A DNA stretch of 64,000 nt from UBA3792 sp045114775 (lineage in GTDB: Bacteria; Bacillota; Clostridia; Christensenellales; CAG-138), in assembly GCA_045114775.1 (NCBI GenBank), contig JBGULC010000012.1:165462-229461 (forward strand), written 5' to 3'. A program made the position numbers and the translations under genes. Each line of letters starts with the position of its first letter. Within the stretch, counting starts at the first letter, position 1. Shown one piece after another: positions 1 through 8,687 of the stretch. The notes below the pieces were generated by a model that did no database searches, was not told the DNA's origin, and saw only the letters and a program-made list of their open reading frames with translations.

Positions 1-50
1 TCGCAACGCCGAAAATGCAAACGATTTGCGACTTTTCCGTTAATAAGAGA

Positions 51-719
51 TTATTCTTTGTACAGGACGCCGTCGCGAATGCGGTAGGTCACGTCCGCGC
101 GGGAGGAGATCTCCGGATCGTGTGTCACGACCACCACACAGTAGCCCTCTTCGTGTGCGAGATCCAACAGAAGGTCGATGATCCTGCGGCTGTTCTCGGT
201 ATCGAGATTGCCGGTCGGCTCGTCCGCCAGAAGCAGACGCGTGTCCATGCTCATGGCTCGCGCGATCGCCACGCGCTGCTGTTCGCCGCCCGAAAGCATG
301 TTCGGGAAGCGGTTCAGAACCGTGTCCGGAAGCCCGACCTTTTCGATCAGCTTTGCCGCCTTCTCCCTTGCGCTTTTGCCCTTGAAGCCCCGAAGCTCCA
401 TCGGATAGGTCACGTTCTCCTCAACTGTGAGAAGCGGCAAAAGCCGGAACGACTGGTAGATAACCGCCGCGTTCTCCCGACGGTAGCGGTTCAGGTCGAT
501 TGAGGACGTCGGCTTTCCGCTGAACAGAATCTCGCCTTCCGTCGGCAGCATCAGTCCCGCCATCAGCGAAAGCAGCGTGCTCTTGCCCGAGCCGGACTTG
601 CCGACGAGCGCATAAAGCTGTCCTTCTTCGAAGCTGCAGTTTACACCGTTCAGCGCGTGAACGGTCTGATATTTATTCTCGTAACGGTACTTTACGTTTT
701 TGACTTCAATGATCGCCAT
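51..719 (-). CDS. ABC transporter ATP-binding protein (MacB/LolD-like)
   Basis: This 222-residue nucleotide-binding subunit would energise the permease encoded just upstream. Walker A (GKSGSGKS) lies near residues 40-47, the Q-loop Gln near 89, the signature LSGGEQQRV near 142-150, Walker B (LLLADEP) near 162-168 and the H-loop His near 200. The NLD after Walker B and the length are typical of the MacB/LolD/FtsE group that works with FtsX-type permeases. It starts 15 bases after the permease stop with an AAGGAAA ribosome site, so the two are one operon. The substrate cannot be read from sequence; lipid, peptide or cell-envelope-stress functions are the usual ones. A short GCAAA/TTTGC hairpin at 17-29 may end the transcript. 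Confidence 0.93.
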   Translation of the reverse strand: MAIIEVKNVKYRYENKYQTVHALNGVNCSFEEGQLYALVGKSGSGKSTLLSLMAGLMLPTEGEILFSGKPTSSIDLNRYRRENAAVIYQSFRLLPLLTVEENVTYPMELRGFKGKSAREKAAKLIEKVGLPDTVLNRFPNMLSGGEQQRVAIARAMSMDTRLLLADEPTGNLDTENSRRIIDLLLDLAHEEGYCVVVVTHDPEISSRADVTYRIRDGVLYKE

Positions 720-734
720 AGTCGTTTCCTTTCG

Positions 735-3700
735 TTATTCAGGTTCGGTCAGAGATGCGTAGGAGGGTTTCAGAAGTCCCGAGATCAGGCAGACGAGCGT
801 CGAGAGATTCCAGATCCCCCAGAACGCACCGCACAGGATCACGAACAACGGTATCAACGCACAGCCGGTCAAAACCGCGATCGCGCCGCCTGTCACGACG
901 CCGAGCGCGGACAGCGCCGCCTGCTCGAACGCGAAGTTCAGCACGATCCGGTACGGCTGTGTACCCATCGCGCGCATGACCGCGATCTCCTTTCTTCTCG
1001 AGAGCATGAGCAGCCACGCCAGCACCAGGCCGATCACGCCCGCAATGATATACAGCGCGTCGTACAGGACGCCGACGTACTGGATCTGCCGCTCCATGGA
1101 ATGCGTTGTGTTGAGGTACATCTCGTCCTCGATGATCGCAAACGGCTTCGAGCGGATACCGGAGTTTACATACGTAAAGCCGGAATCCTCAAGCGCTTGA
1201 CGGAGTAAGTCCAGATCCTCGGCGTTTTTCAGCGTAAACAGGAAGCTGTCATACGTACGGCGGGACGAGGCGACCTGGTCGTTATTGCCGTCTGAACCGT
1301 TGCCATATTCCTCGTTTTGAAGTTCCTCCGTCTCCTCCGCCGTCGGATAATAACGGATCGGCGAGAATATGTGCGGCTTGAATGATTCGGAAGTGTACGA
1401 GGCGACGACTTTGATATCCACGGTTCCGCATGTAAGGTAGGCAAAATACATCGAAGGCGCATCCGTGTACAGAATCCGGATCGTATCGCCGAGTTCGATC
1501 CCCTTCTCCTCCATCATGCTCCGCGGCAAAGCGCAGATCCTGTCTTCCCCCGTAAAATCGGCGTCCGAATATCCGTCCAGCCAAAGGATGTCTTTGACCT
1601 TCTCAAAATGGAAGAGCGGACTCCCTTCGACCGACGAAGCAGCGATCCACTTGGATTGCGAATACAGTCGGTCGATCAGCGTATCGAACGCGAACGATCC
1701 TCCGGACGGGATCCTGACCGCCGGAAGCTCATGCTCCGTTCCGTCCGCCGATATCGTCACGCCGACCACTTCGCCGTATGCGATCGTATCGGTGACGGTA
1801 TCATCCGAAAGCAGATCATAGGTTCTCAGCTTCTCGATCGGAAACGCCCGAATGATCAGCCCGTCGATGAGCTGTCCCTGATAATCAGTCGCGAATCCGG
1901 TGACGACTGCGTTTTTCCGATAGGTTTCGAGCTGGATTCGATATCCTTCAAGCGACGCCGTCAGCCGTCCGAAAAAGACCGCGACCATCATGCAGAGCAG
2001 AATAACCGCAACCGTGCGGATCACGCCCCTGCGCATCGAAAGCAACGCGTATTTCAGCACACCGGAAAGCTTTGAGCTCTTTCCCGCATGCTTCGGAAGC
2101 ACAAGCTGCGCGGTCCGACGTTTTTTCTTTTCTGTTCGCTCATCGCGCACGGACCGAAGCGCGAACACAGCGGTGAACAGGAGCGATCCGACGATCAGCA
2201 GCGCCGCAGACAGCATGTAAACAAAAACCGAAATATCGGGCGCAAACGCAAGCGTGCGCGAAAGTGACAGGCGACTGCCGGAGAATCGCAGATCCGCTTC
2301 AGCAAACTGCGTTGCGAACTGTCTCAAAGCGTCCATGACCCGCTGTTCCAGCAGTTTTCCGATCACGCACCCGATCACGGTGGAAACGATCGCAAGCAGC
2401 AGCGTCGCGCTGAGAAAATACAGAATCACGTGCGTTTTTCCGCTGCCGAGCGCGCGCATCGTCAGCGCGCTTTCCTTTTGTCTCGAGACGAACAGATGGC
2501 TTTGCAACGCATGCGCGACCAAAGCAAGAAGCAAACAAACTGCAAGGAACACGATGGAAATGAACATCAGCTCCCGCATCGGTTCCGTCGCCGCAGCATA
2601 GCCCTGATCATAGACGGTGATACGGAATCCGTACTTTGACAGCGGCTGCGCGAGCTGTTCAAACGCCGCAGCCTTATTATTATGTATGCGGAAATGCCCG
2701 AGCCTGTAGCCGGTGACCAACCGAACGCCTTTGTGAACCGTATTCGCGTCCGGCAAATAGATCCGGTACGGGTATTCCTCGGTATCCTTGTAAATGCCGA
2801 CGATTTCGAAGTCGTCTTCATCAACTGTTTTCCACTCGCCGGGCTCATATAGGTTTTCTTCGGAAGAGAATACCTTGAGCGGAAGCCGGTCCCCTATCCC
2901 GAGGCCGAACGCGCCGGCAATCCGATCGGAAACCACGCACACATGCGCGCGATCCGAATATTCCTGTTCCGTGAACAATCTGCCCTCGATCAGCGATATT
3001 CTCTGTTGCTGGAACGGCGGATAGTCATCCAGTGACGCGGAATAATACACGCGGCAGCTATCGTTTTGGAGCTGTACGATGTCCGCGTAACGCAAGTATT
3101 GCTCTCCGCTCAACGCATCAGTGTCGACCGGCGTAAAGGGTGCGAGGGTCACCTGTTCCCCGTCGTCAAGGAAGCTTATTTCCTCGGCATAGAACCACGG
3201 GTTGTTGGTCTGCCCCTTGAAAAATCTCCCCACGGCATAATAGGATTTACCCGATTTCAGCTTTTCAGCGCCGTTTGCAGGCATATCCTGTGTACGGACG
3301 TAGATCAGCGTTCCGGTGTAATCCTTGCTGGAATAGTATATTTCAGAGACGATCATCATATAAAGATCGTACCGTTCGTCGTAAAGCTGATTGCTCAGGC
3401 GCATGACCGCCCGGTTTGGTTCCAAAATGTAGTTGTCCCACCGATGAAACCCGTCAATGATCGCGACCGTATTGCTCTCCGGCTCAAAGGAAATAACTTC
3501 TTCCGCTCGGATCAGCGCGTCCAGTTCGTCCCGATGCGCCGACACGGCTTTGGTCAGCGCCGGATCGTACACGCTTGACTTTGGATAATCACTCCCGATA
3601 TACTCGAGATCTGCGATCGTGTGATAGTACTCGTCGCATTCGGAAAGATACCTGCGCACCGCCGTGTAAACGCAGAGCGAAACGGTCAGCAGCGTAGAAA

Positions 3701-3794
3701 GCAGGATCAGCACCATGGAAAACAGGATGGTTTTCCATGGAGTTCGTAAAGTGCACTTAATTCCGTTTTTGATTGCCGTCATAGCGTTTCCCAT
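735..3794 (-). CDS. FtsX-like ABC transporter permease
   Basis: A 1019-residue membrane protein with one N-terminal helix (about residues 24-45), a large extracytoplasmic region, a first FtsX-type core of three helices (about 410-540), a second N-terminal-type helix (near 590-615), another large outer domain and a second three-helix core near the C-terminus. The motifs RQKESALTMRALGSG and RRKEIAVMRAMGTQP sit at the cytoplasmic ends of the two cores and are the usual FtsX coupling segments. The fused double-unit architecture matches single-chain permeases that pair with a MacB/LolD-type ATPase, which follows directly. Substrate unknown; no two-component system is adjacent to suggest bacitracin-type sensing. 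Confidence 0.9.
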   Translation of the reverse strand: MGNAMTAIKNGIKCTLRTPWKTILFSMVLILLSTLLTVSLCVYTAVRRYLSECDEYYHTIADLEYIGSDYPKSSVYDPALTKAVSAHRDELDALIRAEEVISFEPESNTVAIIDGFHRWDNYILEPNRAVMRLSNQLYDERYDLYMMIVSEIYYSSKDYTGTLIYVRTQDMPANGAEKLKSGKSYYAVGRFFKGQTNNPWFYAEEISFLDDGEQVTLAPFTPVDTDALSGEQYLRYADIVQLQNDSCRVYYSASLDDYPPFQQQRISLIEGRLFTEQEYSDRAHVCVVSDRIAGAFGLGIGDRLPLKVFSSEENLYEPGEWKTVDEDDFEIVGIYKDTEEYPYRIYLPDANTVHKGVRLVTGYRLGHFRIHNNKAAAFEQLAQPLSKYGFRITVYDQGYAAATEPMRELMFISIVFLAVCLLLALVAHALQSHLFVSRQKESALTMRALGSGKTHVILYFLSATLLLAIVSTVIGCVIGKLLEQRVMDALRQFATQFAEADLRFSGSRLSLSRTLAFAPDISVFVYMLSAALLIVGSLLFTAVFALRSVRDERTEKKKRRTAQLVLPKHAGKSSKLSGVLKYALLSMRRGVIRTVAVILLCMMVAVFFGRLTASLEGYRIQLETYRKNAVVTGFATDYQGQLIDGLIIRAFPIEKLRTYDLLSDDTVTDTIAYGEVVGVTISADGTEHELPAVRIPSGGSFAFDTLIDRLYSQSKWIAASSVEGSPLFHFEKVKDILWLDGYSDADFTGEDRICALPRSMMEEKGIELGDTIRILYTDAPSMYFAYLTCGTVDIKVVASYTSESFKPHIFSPIRYYPTAEETEELQNEEYGNGSDGNNDQVASSRRTYDSFLFTLKNAEDLDLLRQALEDSGFTYVNSGIRSKPFAIIEDEMYLNTTHSMERQIQYVGVLYDALYIIAGVIGLVLAWLLMLSRRKEIAVMRAMGTQPYRIVLNFAFEQAALSALGVVTGGAIAVLTGCALIPLFVILCGAFWGIWNLSTLVCLISGLLKPSYASLTEPE

Positions 3795-3886
3795 CCTTTA
3801 TTCTGTAACAAACCGCGACTTGGATCATGCTGCAAAAGGCATATCGCAGATTCCGCAGATCTTACCTTTGAAAAATCCTCGCGCTC

Positions 3887-3895
3887 ATTATAACA
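3887..3895 (-). promoter_or_regulatory. Extended -10 promoter for the FtsX-type exporter operon
   Basis: Read on the minus strand the segment is TGT TATAAT, a perfect -10 with the TG extension. The -35 region is poor (GTGCAA), as is common for extended -10 promoters. It lies about 90 bases upstream of the permease start. Confidence 0.55.
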
Positions 3896-4002
3896 TGTTT
3901 TTCCGATTCTTGCACGTCTATTGAATCACACGATTTGCCGATAAATCTTGATTAGGCAGTAAAGCCAATGCAAAAAACGGTTCCGCTGAACTTTGAGACC
4001 TT

Positions 4003-5274
4003 TTAGTCCGTATTGATCCACAAAGCAGGGCGGACCCCGTAATATGCCAGCCAGAGATCGACGTCGAGCGTTGAAACGGCGCCTTCGATGGTGATCGTAG
4101 CGGCGTTGAAGTTGGTGCTGTAGACGTTCCGCAGCCACCATCCGCACGTGTCTTTTCCGTCAGCCTGGTACGTGCTGCTCGTCATCGCGCCGCGCGCGAT
4201 CGCGTATGCTGTCGGGGCGCACCTTCTTGCTTCGTCCGAGTCCATGTATTTATGCGCTTCCGACGTGCTCAGCAAAAGCACTTTGCCGATGACATTTCGG
4301 ATTCTGCGCTGTTCATCCCGGCGGAATGCGCTGTTGTAAAACGAGTCGTTCAGCCACTTGCAAAGCGAACACTCCTCCCAGGAAACGACCTCCGTAGACG
4401 AAGTGTACTGCATGAAGTCCAACACATACCGGCTGACCGCGAAGAGACCCTCGCTATCCTTTGCCAGAACCAGCCATTCGATGTCTTCCGCTCCGTTTGA
4501 AAGATCGTTGTCCTGCTCGTATGAGCCGAACAGAATGTACTCCCCGACCGCTGCGTTTCTGAGTCTGGCTTCCTTATACGGTTCGTATATATCGCTTGCC
4601 CGCTTTTCGCTGTCCCGATAGCCGTTCAGCGACGTCCAGATCGGATATGCTTCGTCGTACTTCCCGTTTTCAGCGAGCGTCTCGGCTTCTGCATACCGTT
4701 GTTCCCTGAAAGCCGCTTCGCTCGCTTCGATTCGTGCTGCGCTGTCCCGATATCCGTCCAGCGCCGCAAACGCCTCGGCTGCCGCCTCGTATTCGCCCGC
4801 GTCGAACAAATTCGTCGCGACGCCGTACCGGCATTCCGTAATCATCGCTTCGCTGTCCCGGTAACCGCGCATCGCCTCGAACGCCGTGATCGCGGTCTCG
4901 TACTCGCCGGCGTGATAGAGCGCCGTCGCCTTGCCGTAGCGTATGCCCGGCAAGATAACGAGCGGCAGCAGAACGGCGAGCACCGCCAATGCAGCGAGGA
5001 CCGTCAGCGCGACCGCAAGCGCCGTTTTCCGTTTTTTCGTTCTGCGTTCCGCTTCGCTGCGTTCCGCTTCCTCTTTTTCCGCAAGCGCCTTGATCCGCTG
5101 TTCGCAGACCGCGATCTGCTCGTCCGCGTCGCGAAAGCCCGGAATCGTCCGAAAGAACGCGATCGCCTCGCGCTGCATGTCCGCGTTCTTCACGCCGCGC
5201 ATCTTCGCGCATGCAGTCTCGTAGATCCCGTCCTTCTGCGTCTCCGTCAGCACGGTCTGATCCTTTGTTTCCAT
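4003..5274 (-). CDS. Membrane-anchored TPR-like protein with DUF6273 domain
   Basis: A 423-residue protein. The start at METKDQ is chosen because AGAGGA sits 6-7 bases upstream; an upstream in-frame ATG has no such site. It has a charged cytoplasmic N-terminus, one transmembrane helix (about residues 85-110), then three or four repeats ending in GYRDS that resemble TPR/Sel1 units (EYETAITAFEAMRGYRDS and similar), then a C-terminal domain beginning EYILFGSYEQDN and ending RPALWINTD, the layout I recognise as DUF6273. That domain is common in secreted or surface proteins of gut Clostridia; its function is not established. It follows another DUF6273 gene by 106 bases in the same direction. Confidence 0.8.
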   Translation of the reverse strand: METKDQTVLTETQKDGIYETACAKMRGVKNADMQREAIAFFRTIPGFRDADEQIAVCEQRIKALAEKEEAERSEAERRTKKRKTALAVALTVLAALAVLAVLLPLVILPGIRYGKATALYHAGEYETAITAFEAMRGYRDSEAMITECRYGVATNLFDAGEYEAAAEAFAALDGYRDSAARIEASEAAFREQRYAEAETLAENGKYDEAYPIWTSLNGYRDSEKRASDIYEPYKEARLRNAAVGEYILFGSYEQDNDLSNGAEDIEWLVLAKDSEGLFAVSRYVLDFMQYTSSTEVVSWEECSLCKWLNDSFYNSAFRRDEQRRIRNVIGKVLLLSTSEAHKYMDSDEARRCAPTAYAIARGAMTSSTYQADGKDTCGWWLRNVYSTNFNAATITIEGAVSTLDVDLWLAYYGVRPALWINTD

Positions 5275-5380
5275 GCAGTGTCCTCTGTCCTTTCCCGATC
5301 GCCGTCCGGACCGCAAAAGCGGATCCGTCGATCAAATTCTGTTCCCGCGTCTGAACGCCTTTTCAAAGGCGGAAGCCGCA

Positions 5381-6229
5381 TCAACTGTCGCCGACGTCGA
5401 CCCGTATCGCGGGGCGGACCGCCGTATTCTTGTGATCGACGCTGTACCCGTGTAAGCTGACGCAGCCGTTGCTGTCGACGAACGCGATGTTGATGCTCTG
5501 GATCCCCGGCGACCGCAGCCACCACAGGCAGTGCCCGTTGGCGGTGCAGATGTTTTCGAATCCGCTCTGCGCATTCGCGTATGCGGTCGGCTCGCATTGT
5601 CTCGCGCTTTCCGAATCCATGTACCGAACGGCCTCCGGAATGCTCAGAAGGAACACCCTGTCCTCCGTATCGTTCCCCACGGGCGTCGTCGTGTAGCTCG
5701 GGTTCCGGTCTGCGCTGACGCGCGTGTTCAGAATCCGGCTCTGTTCGTCTGCGCTGAACGCATCGTTGAGGAAAATCTCATTCAGCCAGGCGCGCAAAGA
5801 GCATTCCTCCCACGTCATGCCAATAAGCGCGTCGTGATACGGCCGGCAGTCGAGCGCATACCGACTGATGAGAAGCACGCTGTCGCCGTCCTTTTCCAAT
5901 ACCAGCCACTCGATGCTTTCCTTTCCGTTCGAAGGATCGTTGTCCTGCTCGTACGCGCCGAACGTCACAAAATCGCCGACCTTTGCTTCCCGGATCCCCA
6001 CGATTTCCTGCGGCTCGCCTGCGGTCTGCGCAGGTGCTGCGCTGTCCCGATCTCCCTCCGGCGCTGCAGACGGAACGATCGCTTCTTCATGCCGATCGCT
6101 CTCGCCGATCGCTTCCGCCTGCCCGGATCGGACCGCCCTTAGGATCACCGTCGGAAGCAGGATCGCAAGCGCGGCGCATGCCGCAAGCACGATCGAAATG
6201 ATCGCAAGTACCGCTCCGCGTTTTTTCAT
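5381..6229 (-). CDS. DUF6273 domain protein with N-terminal membrane anchor
   Basis: A 282-residue protein. Residues 6-32 form a hydrophobic anchor or signal segment, followed by a low-complexity linker and a DUF6273 domain from about residue 107 (VTFGAYEQDND, SIEWLVLEKDGDSVLLISRY, CLWWLRSPG, ending AVRPAIRVDVGDS). The paired Trp in CLWWLRSPG and the terminal RP motif are typical of the family. It is first in a two-gene operon with the TPR-DUF6273 protein and has its own promoter. Location is probably outside the membrane; the role is unknown. Confidence 0.82.
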   Translation of the reverse strand: MKKRGAVLAIISIVLAACAALAILLPTVILRAVRSGQAEAIGESDRHEEAIVPSAAPEGDRDSAAPAQTAGEPQEIVGIREAKVGDFVTFGAYEQDNDPSNGKESIEWLVLEKDGDSVLLISRYALDCRPYHDALIGMTWEECSLRAWLNEIFLNDAFSADEQSRILNTRVSADRNPSYTTTPVGNDTEDRVFLLSIPEAVRYMDSESARQCEPTAYANAQSGFENICTANGHCLWWLRSPGIQSINIAFVDSNGCVSLHGYSVDHKNTAVRPAIRVDVGDS

Positions 6230-6290
6230 GTCGTCTGTCCCTCCCTCGCAAGTATCCGGTACGGAATGATCCGAACCTGTCGTGTCGACA

Positions 6291-6319
6291 TTATTGTAGT
6301 CAGATATTACGCATTATTC
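6291..6319 (-). promoter_or_regulatory. Sigma-A-type promoter for the DUF6273 pair
   Basis: Minus-strand TTGAAT, 17-base spacer, TACAAT, about 60 bases before the start at 6229. Two copies of GTGTCGAC (6280-6287 and 6336-6343) flank it and could be an operator, possibly for the TetR-type regulator whose stop codon is just beyond; that link is a guess. Confidence 0.6.
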
Positions 6320-6353
6320 AAGACAAACGTGCATCATGTGTCGACCGATTCGA

Positions 6354-6947
6354 TCAGTCGCTGAGGATGCTGTAATACCCCTTATAGCGCAGACGCTCGA
6401 TCATATCGTAGAACTCCTGTGCGTCGAAGCCGTCCCCCTCGTCGATCCACCATTTCAGAACGGTCGTCAATCCGAGGGAATACATCTTGATAAACAGGCT
6501 GTATTTCTTCCGTTTCTTTTCGTCGTCGGTTTTGAATACGCTCTGCGCGACCATCTTCTTTTCGAACGCGTCCGCAAACAGTCTGAGCCCGTCGACCTGT
6601 TCCGTCCGGACGTCCGTGATCCCTTTCAGCGCGAACCGCCACGTCTGGATCCACAGGAGCAGCCGACGGAACAGCTCCTTCTCCATGGCGCCGTTTTCGG
6701 TCATCTGCATTTTATGGATGTTCAAATCAAAGAACGGCTGAAACCATTGATCGACCAGGAAATTGCCGAGTTCAATGAGCAGCTCATCCTTCGAGCTGAA
6801 GAACAGATAGAACGTCGTCCGGTTGATCCCGGCGCGTCTGGACAATTCCGTGATCGTGACGTCGCAGTATTCCCGTTCGTTCAGGCAGGACAAAAGCGCC
6901 TGCCTCAGTTTTTCAACCATACCGACGGAATCGGCAAGCCGTCTCAT
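6354..6947 (-). CDS. TetR/AcrR-family transcriptional regulator
   Basis: A 197-residue regulator. The N-terminal helix-turn-helix ends in the typical TetR pattern (ITELSRRAGINRTTFYLFFSSKDELL, helix 3 containing GINRTTFY), followed by an all-alpha ligand/dimer domain. The start at MRRLADS is preferred because GGAGG lies 9 bases upstream; the ATG two codons earlier would sit only 3 bases from it. A long upstream extension of the reading frame runs antisense through the rplL terminator and is not coding. The helix pattern resembles the TetR_C_33/DhaS-like group. No obvious target operon adjoins except the DUF6273 pair downstream. Confidence 0.88.
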   Translation of the reverse strand: MRRLADSVGMVEKLRQALLSCLNEREYCDVTITELSRRAGINRTTFYLFFSSKDELLIELGNFLVDQWFQPFFDLNIHKMQMTENGAMEKELFRRLLLWIQTWRFALKGITDVRTEQVDGLRLFADAFEKKMVAQSVFKTDDEKKRKKYSLFIKMYSLGLTTVLKWWIDEGDGFDAQEFYDMIERLRYKGYYSILSD

Positions 6948-6980
6948 CAGCATTTTCCTCCGTTTTGAATCTTTTTGTTC

Positions 6981-6989
6981 ATCATACCA
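6981..6989 (-). promoter_or_regulatory. Extended -10 promoter for the TetR-type gene
   Basis: Minus-strand TGG TATGAT located 35-40 bases before the start codon, just after the rplL terminator. No good -35 is visible. Confidence 0.45.
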
Positions 6990-7029
6990 CAGCCGAACGG
7001 AAAACGCCACAACCGATTGCACGAGGATC

Positions 7030-7060
7030 AAAAAAAAGAGACGGAAGCGATTCCGTCTCT
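7030..7060 (-). terminator. Intrinsic terminator of rplJ-rplL
   Basis: On the minus strand a perfect 9-bp stem GAGACGGAA / TTCCGTCTC with a 4-base loop is followed by eight Ts, starting 18 bases after the rplL stop. Confidence 0.92.
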
Positions 7061-7077
7061 CGATGTTTTGGATGTAA

Positions 7078-7446
7078 TTATTTGATCTCGCAGGTTGCGC
7101 CGACTGCCTTGAACGCTTCGACGATCTTCTCTGCGTCTTCCTTGGAGATGCCTTCCTTGACAGCCTTGGGCGCGTTGTCGACGACGTCCTTTGCTTCCTT
7201 GAGGCCGAGGCCGGTCTGCTCGCGGACGACCTTGATGACCTTGATCTTCTCCGGTCCGATCTCCTTGAGGATGACGTCGAACTCGGTCTTCTCTTCGACT
7301 TCTTCTGCCGCGGCGACGGGGCCTGCGACTGCGACTGCGGTTGCTGCTGCGGACACGCCGAACTCTTCCTCGAGAGCCTTGACGAGTTCATGGAGCTCCA
7401 AAACGGACATTGCCTTGATATCGGCGATCAGTTGTTCCTTATTCAT
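7078..7446 (-). CDS. rplL: 50S ribosomal protein L7/L12
   Basis: A 122-residue acidic stalk protein. The N-terminal dimerisation helix (MNKEQLIADIKAMSVLELHE), the Ala/Val-rich hinge (residues about 35-52) and the C-terminal domain with KEIGPEKIKVIKVVREQTG and GLGLKEAKDVVDNAP are standard. It recruits translational GTPases to the ribosome. It follows rplJ after 65 bases, in the usual order, and ends in a strong terminator. The rpoB that often follows in Bacillota is not here. Confidence 0.98.
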   Translation of the reverse strand: MNKEQLIADIKAMSVLELHELVKALEEEFGVSAAATAVAVAGPVAAAEEVEEKTEFDVILKEIGPEKIKVIKVVREQTGLGLKEAKDVVDNAPKAVKEGISKEDAEKIVEAFKAVGATCEIK

Positions 7447-7511
7447 GATATTTCTCCTTTGAAAATTTATTTTTTGTTTTTTGGGTTTGTACGGCTATGC
7501 CGTTTCGGTTG

Positions 7512-8036
7512 TTATGCTTCCGCGTTCTCTGCGGCAGCGTTGGGATCCAGCTTCTTTGCGATCTGGTCGAGCACGATTGCGAGACCGGAGATCGGCGACA
7601 TCATGCTGCCCAGCATACGGGCGATGAGCACTTCGCGGCTCGGCAGATCTGCGATCGCTTCGACTTCCGCGGGCGTGCTGACCTTACCCTCGACGATACC
7701 GCCCTTGAATTCGCACTTCTTCGCCTTCTTGATGAAGTTCTTGAGCACTCTTGCAGGGGCTACCGCATCCTCGTATCCGAATGCGAATGCGTTGGTGCCG
7801 TGGAGCATATCGTCTGCACCTTCGAGTCCGAGCTGATCAAAAGCACGGCGGACACAGTGGTTCTTCAGAACGACGTACTCAACGTTTTCCTTGCGCAATT
7901 CGGCACGCAGCGCGGTATCCTCGGCAACGGTCAGACCGCGATAGTCGAACAGGATAACGGACTTTGCCTTCTTGACTTTGTCCGCAACCTCGGCGACCTT
8001 TGCAGCCTTCATTTCGAGAATCTTTGCATTTGCCAT
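7512..8036 (-). CDS. rplJ: 50S ribosomal protein L10
   Basis: A 174-residue protein that anchors the L7/L12 dimers to 23S rRNA. SVILFDYRGLTVAEDTALR and the following LRKENVEYVVLKNHCVRRAF are typical of the N-terminal RNA-binding domain; the C-terminal helix that binds L7/L12 is present. The start is supported by AAGGAGG about 8 bases upstream. Its expression is expected to be autogenous through the L10 leader directly upstream. rplK and rplA are not next to it, so rplJL is a stand-alone unit here. Confidence 0.98.
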   Translation of the reverse strand: MANAKILEMKAAKVAEVADKVKKAKSVILFDYRGLTVAEDTALRAELRKENVEYVVLKNHCVRRAFDQLGLEGADDMLHGTNAFAFGYEDAVAPARVLKNFIKKAKKCEFKGGIVEGKVSTPAEVEAIADLPSREVLIARMLGSMMSPISGLAIVLDQIAKKLDPNAAAENAEA

Positions 8037-8039
8037 GGT

Positions 8040-8175
8040 TGCACCTCCTTGTAATGTGAAAAGCCCTCCGTCGCAGAAACGGAGGACTCGAAAACAAAAG
8101 GCGCTTTCGTGTCTACCTCGGCAGGATTTACACGCTGATGCGACACCGGCTGTCTTTGGCGACGGAACTTAACCT
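8040..8175 (-). ncRNA. Ribosomal L10 leader (autoregulatory 5' UTR)
   Basis: Between a strong promoter and rplJ lies about 140 bases of structured leader, as expected for the L10-leader family in Bacillota. Near its 3' end, on the minus strand, CCTCCGT and ACGGAGG (8085-8079 and 8071-8065) form a perfect 7-bp stem followed by GCTTTTC, an attenuator-like hairpin just before the ribosome site. In known cases L10(L12)4 binds the leader and reduces rplJL expression. I assign it by position and architecture, not by a covariance-model match. Confidence 0.75.
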
Positions 8176-8180
8176 TGGAT

Positions 8181-8209
8181 ATAATACACGTCCGCGCTCG
8201 GTTTGTCAA
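8181..8209 (-). promoter_or_regulatory. Promoter of rplJ-rplL
   Basis: Minus-strand TTGACA, 17-base spacer, TATTAT: a near-consensus sigma-A promoter fitting strong ribosomal-protein expression. Confidence 0.88.
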
Positions 8210-8242
8210 GCATTTTTTTCAGATTTTTTCGGACTTTTTCAT

Positions 8243-8357
8243 GCGGCTTTGCCGCAGTTCATGCCGTGGGGCGTCCTCTCCGGCGTCCCGTATGTGCCGC
8301 AGGACAATTCATGCGCGAAAGCGCAATTTATGGATCCGCGAAAAGCGTTCCGCTTTT
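8243..8357. repeat. Small-hairpin array, ATTCA-linker type (degenerate)
   Basis: A series of tiny hairpins: GCGGC-TTT-GCCGC (8243-8255), TGCGC-GAAA-GCGCA (8312-8325) and AAAAGCG-TTC-CGCTTTT (8341-8357). The spacer motifs GTTCATG and AATTCATG precede stems and AATTTATG follows one. The segment between 8264 and 8303 is worn. No gene is seen here. Confidence 0.6.
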
Positions 8358-8367
8358 CTGCGTGTAC

Positions 8368-8560
8368 TCCTCATCCGCCTAACGGCACCTTCCCCACATC
8401 AGGGGGAAGGCTTTTCGTTGCGGGAAGCCCTTGCCTCCCCTGTGTAAGGGGAGGTGGGTGAACGAAGTGAACCCGGAAGGGTTGTTGACAGGTCGGACGA
8501 CGCACCGACAACCCCTCAGTCACCTATCGGTGACAGCTCCCCTTACACAGGGGAGCCAAG
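8368..8560. repeat. Paired two-hairpin repeat units, tail-to-tail, with a third degenerate unit
   Basis: A forward unit (8431-8487) and a reverse unit (8509-8560) face each other with their GGGTTGT tails inside. Each has a CTCCCCT/AGGGGAG hairpin with a GTGTA-type loop, a second short hairpin (TCACC/GGTGA in the reverse unit) and the tail. A further reverse unit, 8371-8411, keeps CCTTCCCC/GGGGAAGG but lacks the tail. This fills the 8210-8684 intergenic gap together with the small-hairpin array. Confidence 0.75.
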
Positions 8561-8666
8561 AATCACTCCAATGGTCCGTAAGGGACGAAGGTACGCGCGG
8601 AAAACGTGTGATCTGCCTCTGTAACGAGGCGAAGAGTCCCCGGCGTTCTGCATATGCCGCAAGTCG

Positions 8667-8687
8667 ATTCATGCCGAAGGCAATTCA
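8667..8687. repeat. Single ATTCA-linked hairpin unit
   Basis: ATTCA, TGCC-GAA-GGCA, ATTCA: one complete unit of the small-hairpin family, overlapping the last codon of the broken gene that follows. The stretch 8561-8666 between it and the paired repeat shows no gene. Confidence 0.6.

Noticed and set aside
6954..7391. N-terminal extension of the TetR-type regulator
   Set aside because: The extension is the antisense frame of rplL plus its terminator, with Ser/Arg-rich low-complexity sequence.
8210..8684. tRNA or small coding genes in the repeat island
   Set aside because: The stems are too short and repetitive for tRNA, and short frames lack ribosome sites.
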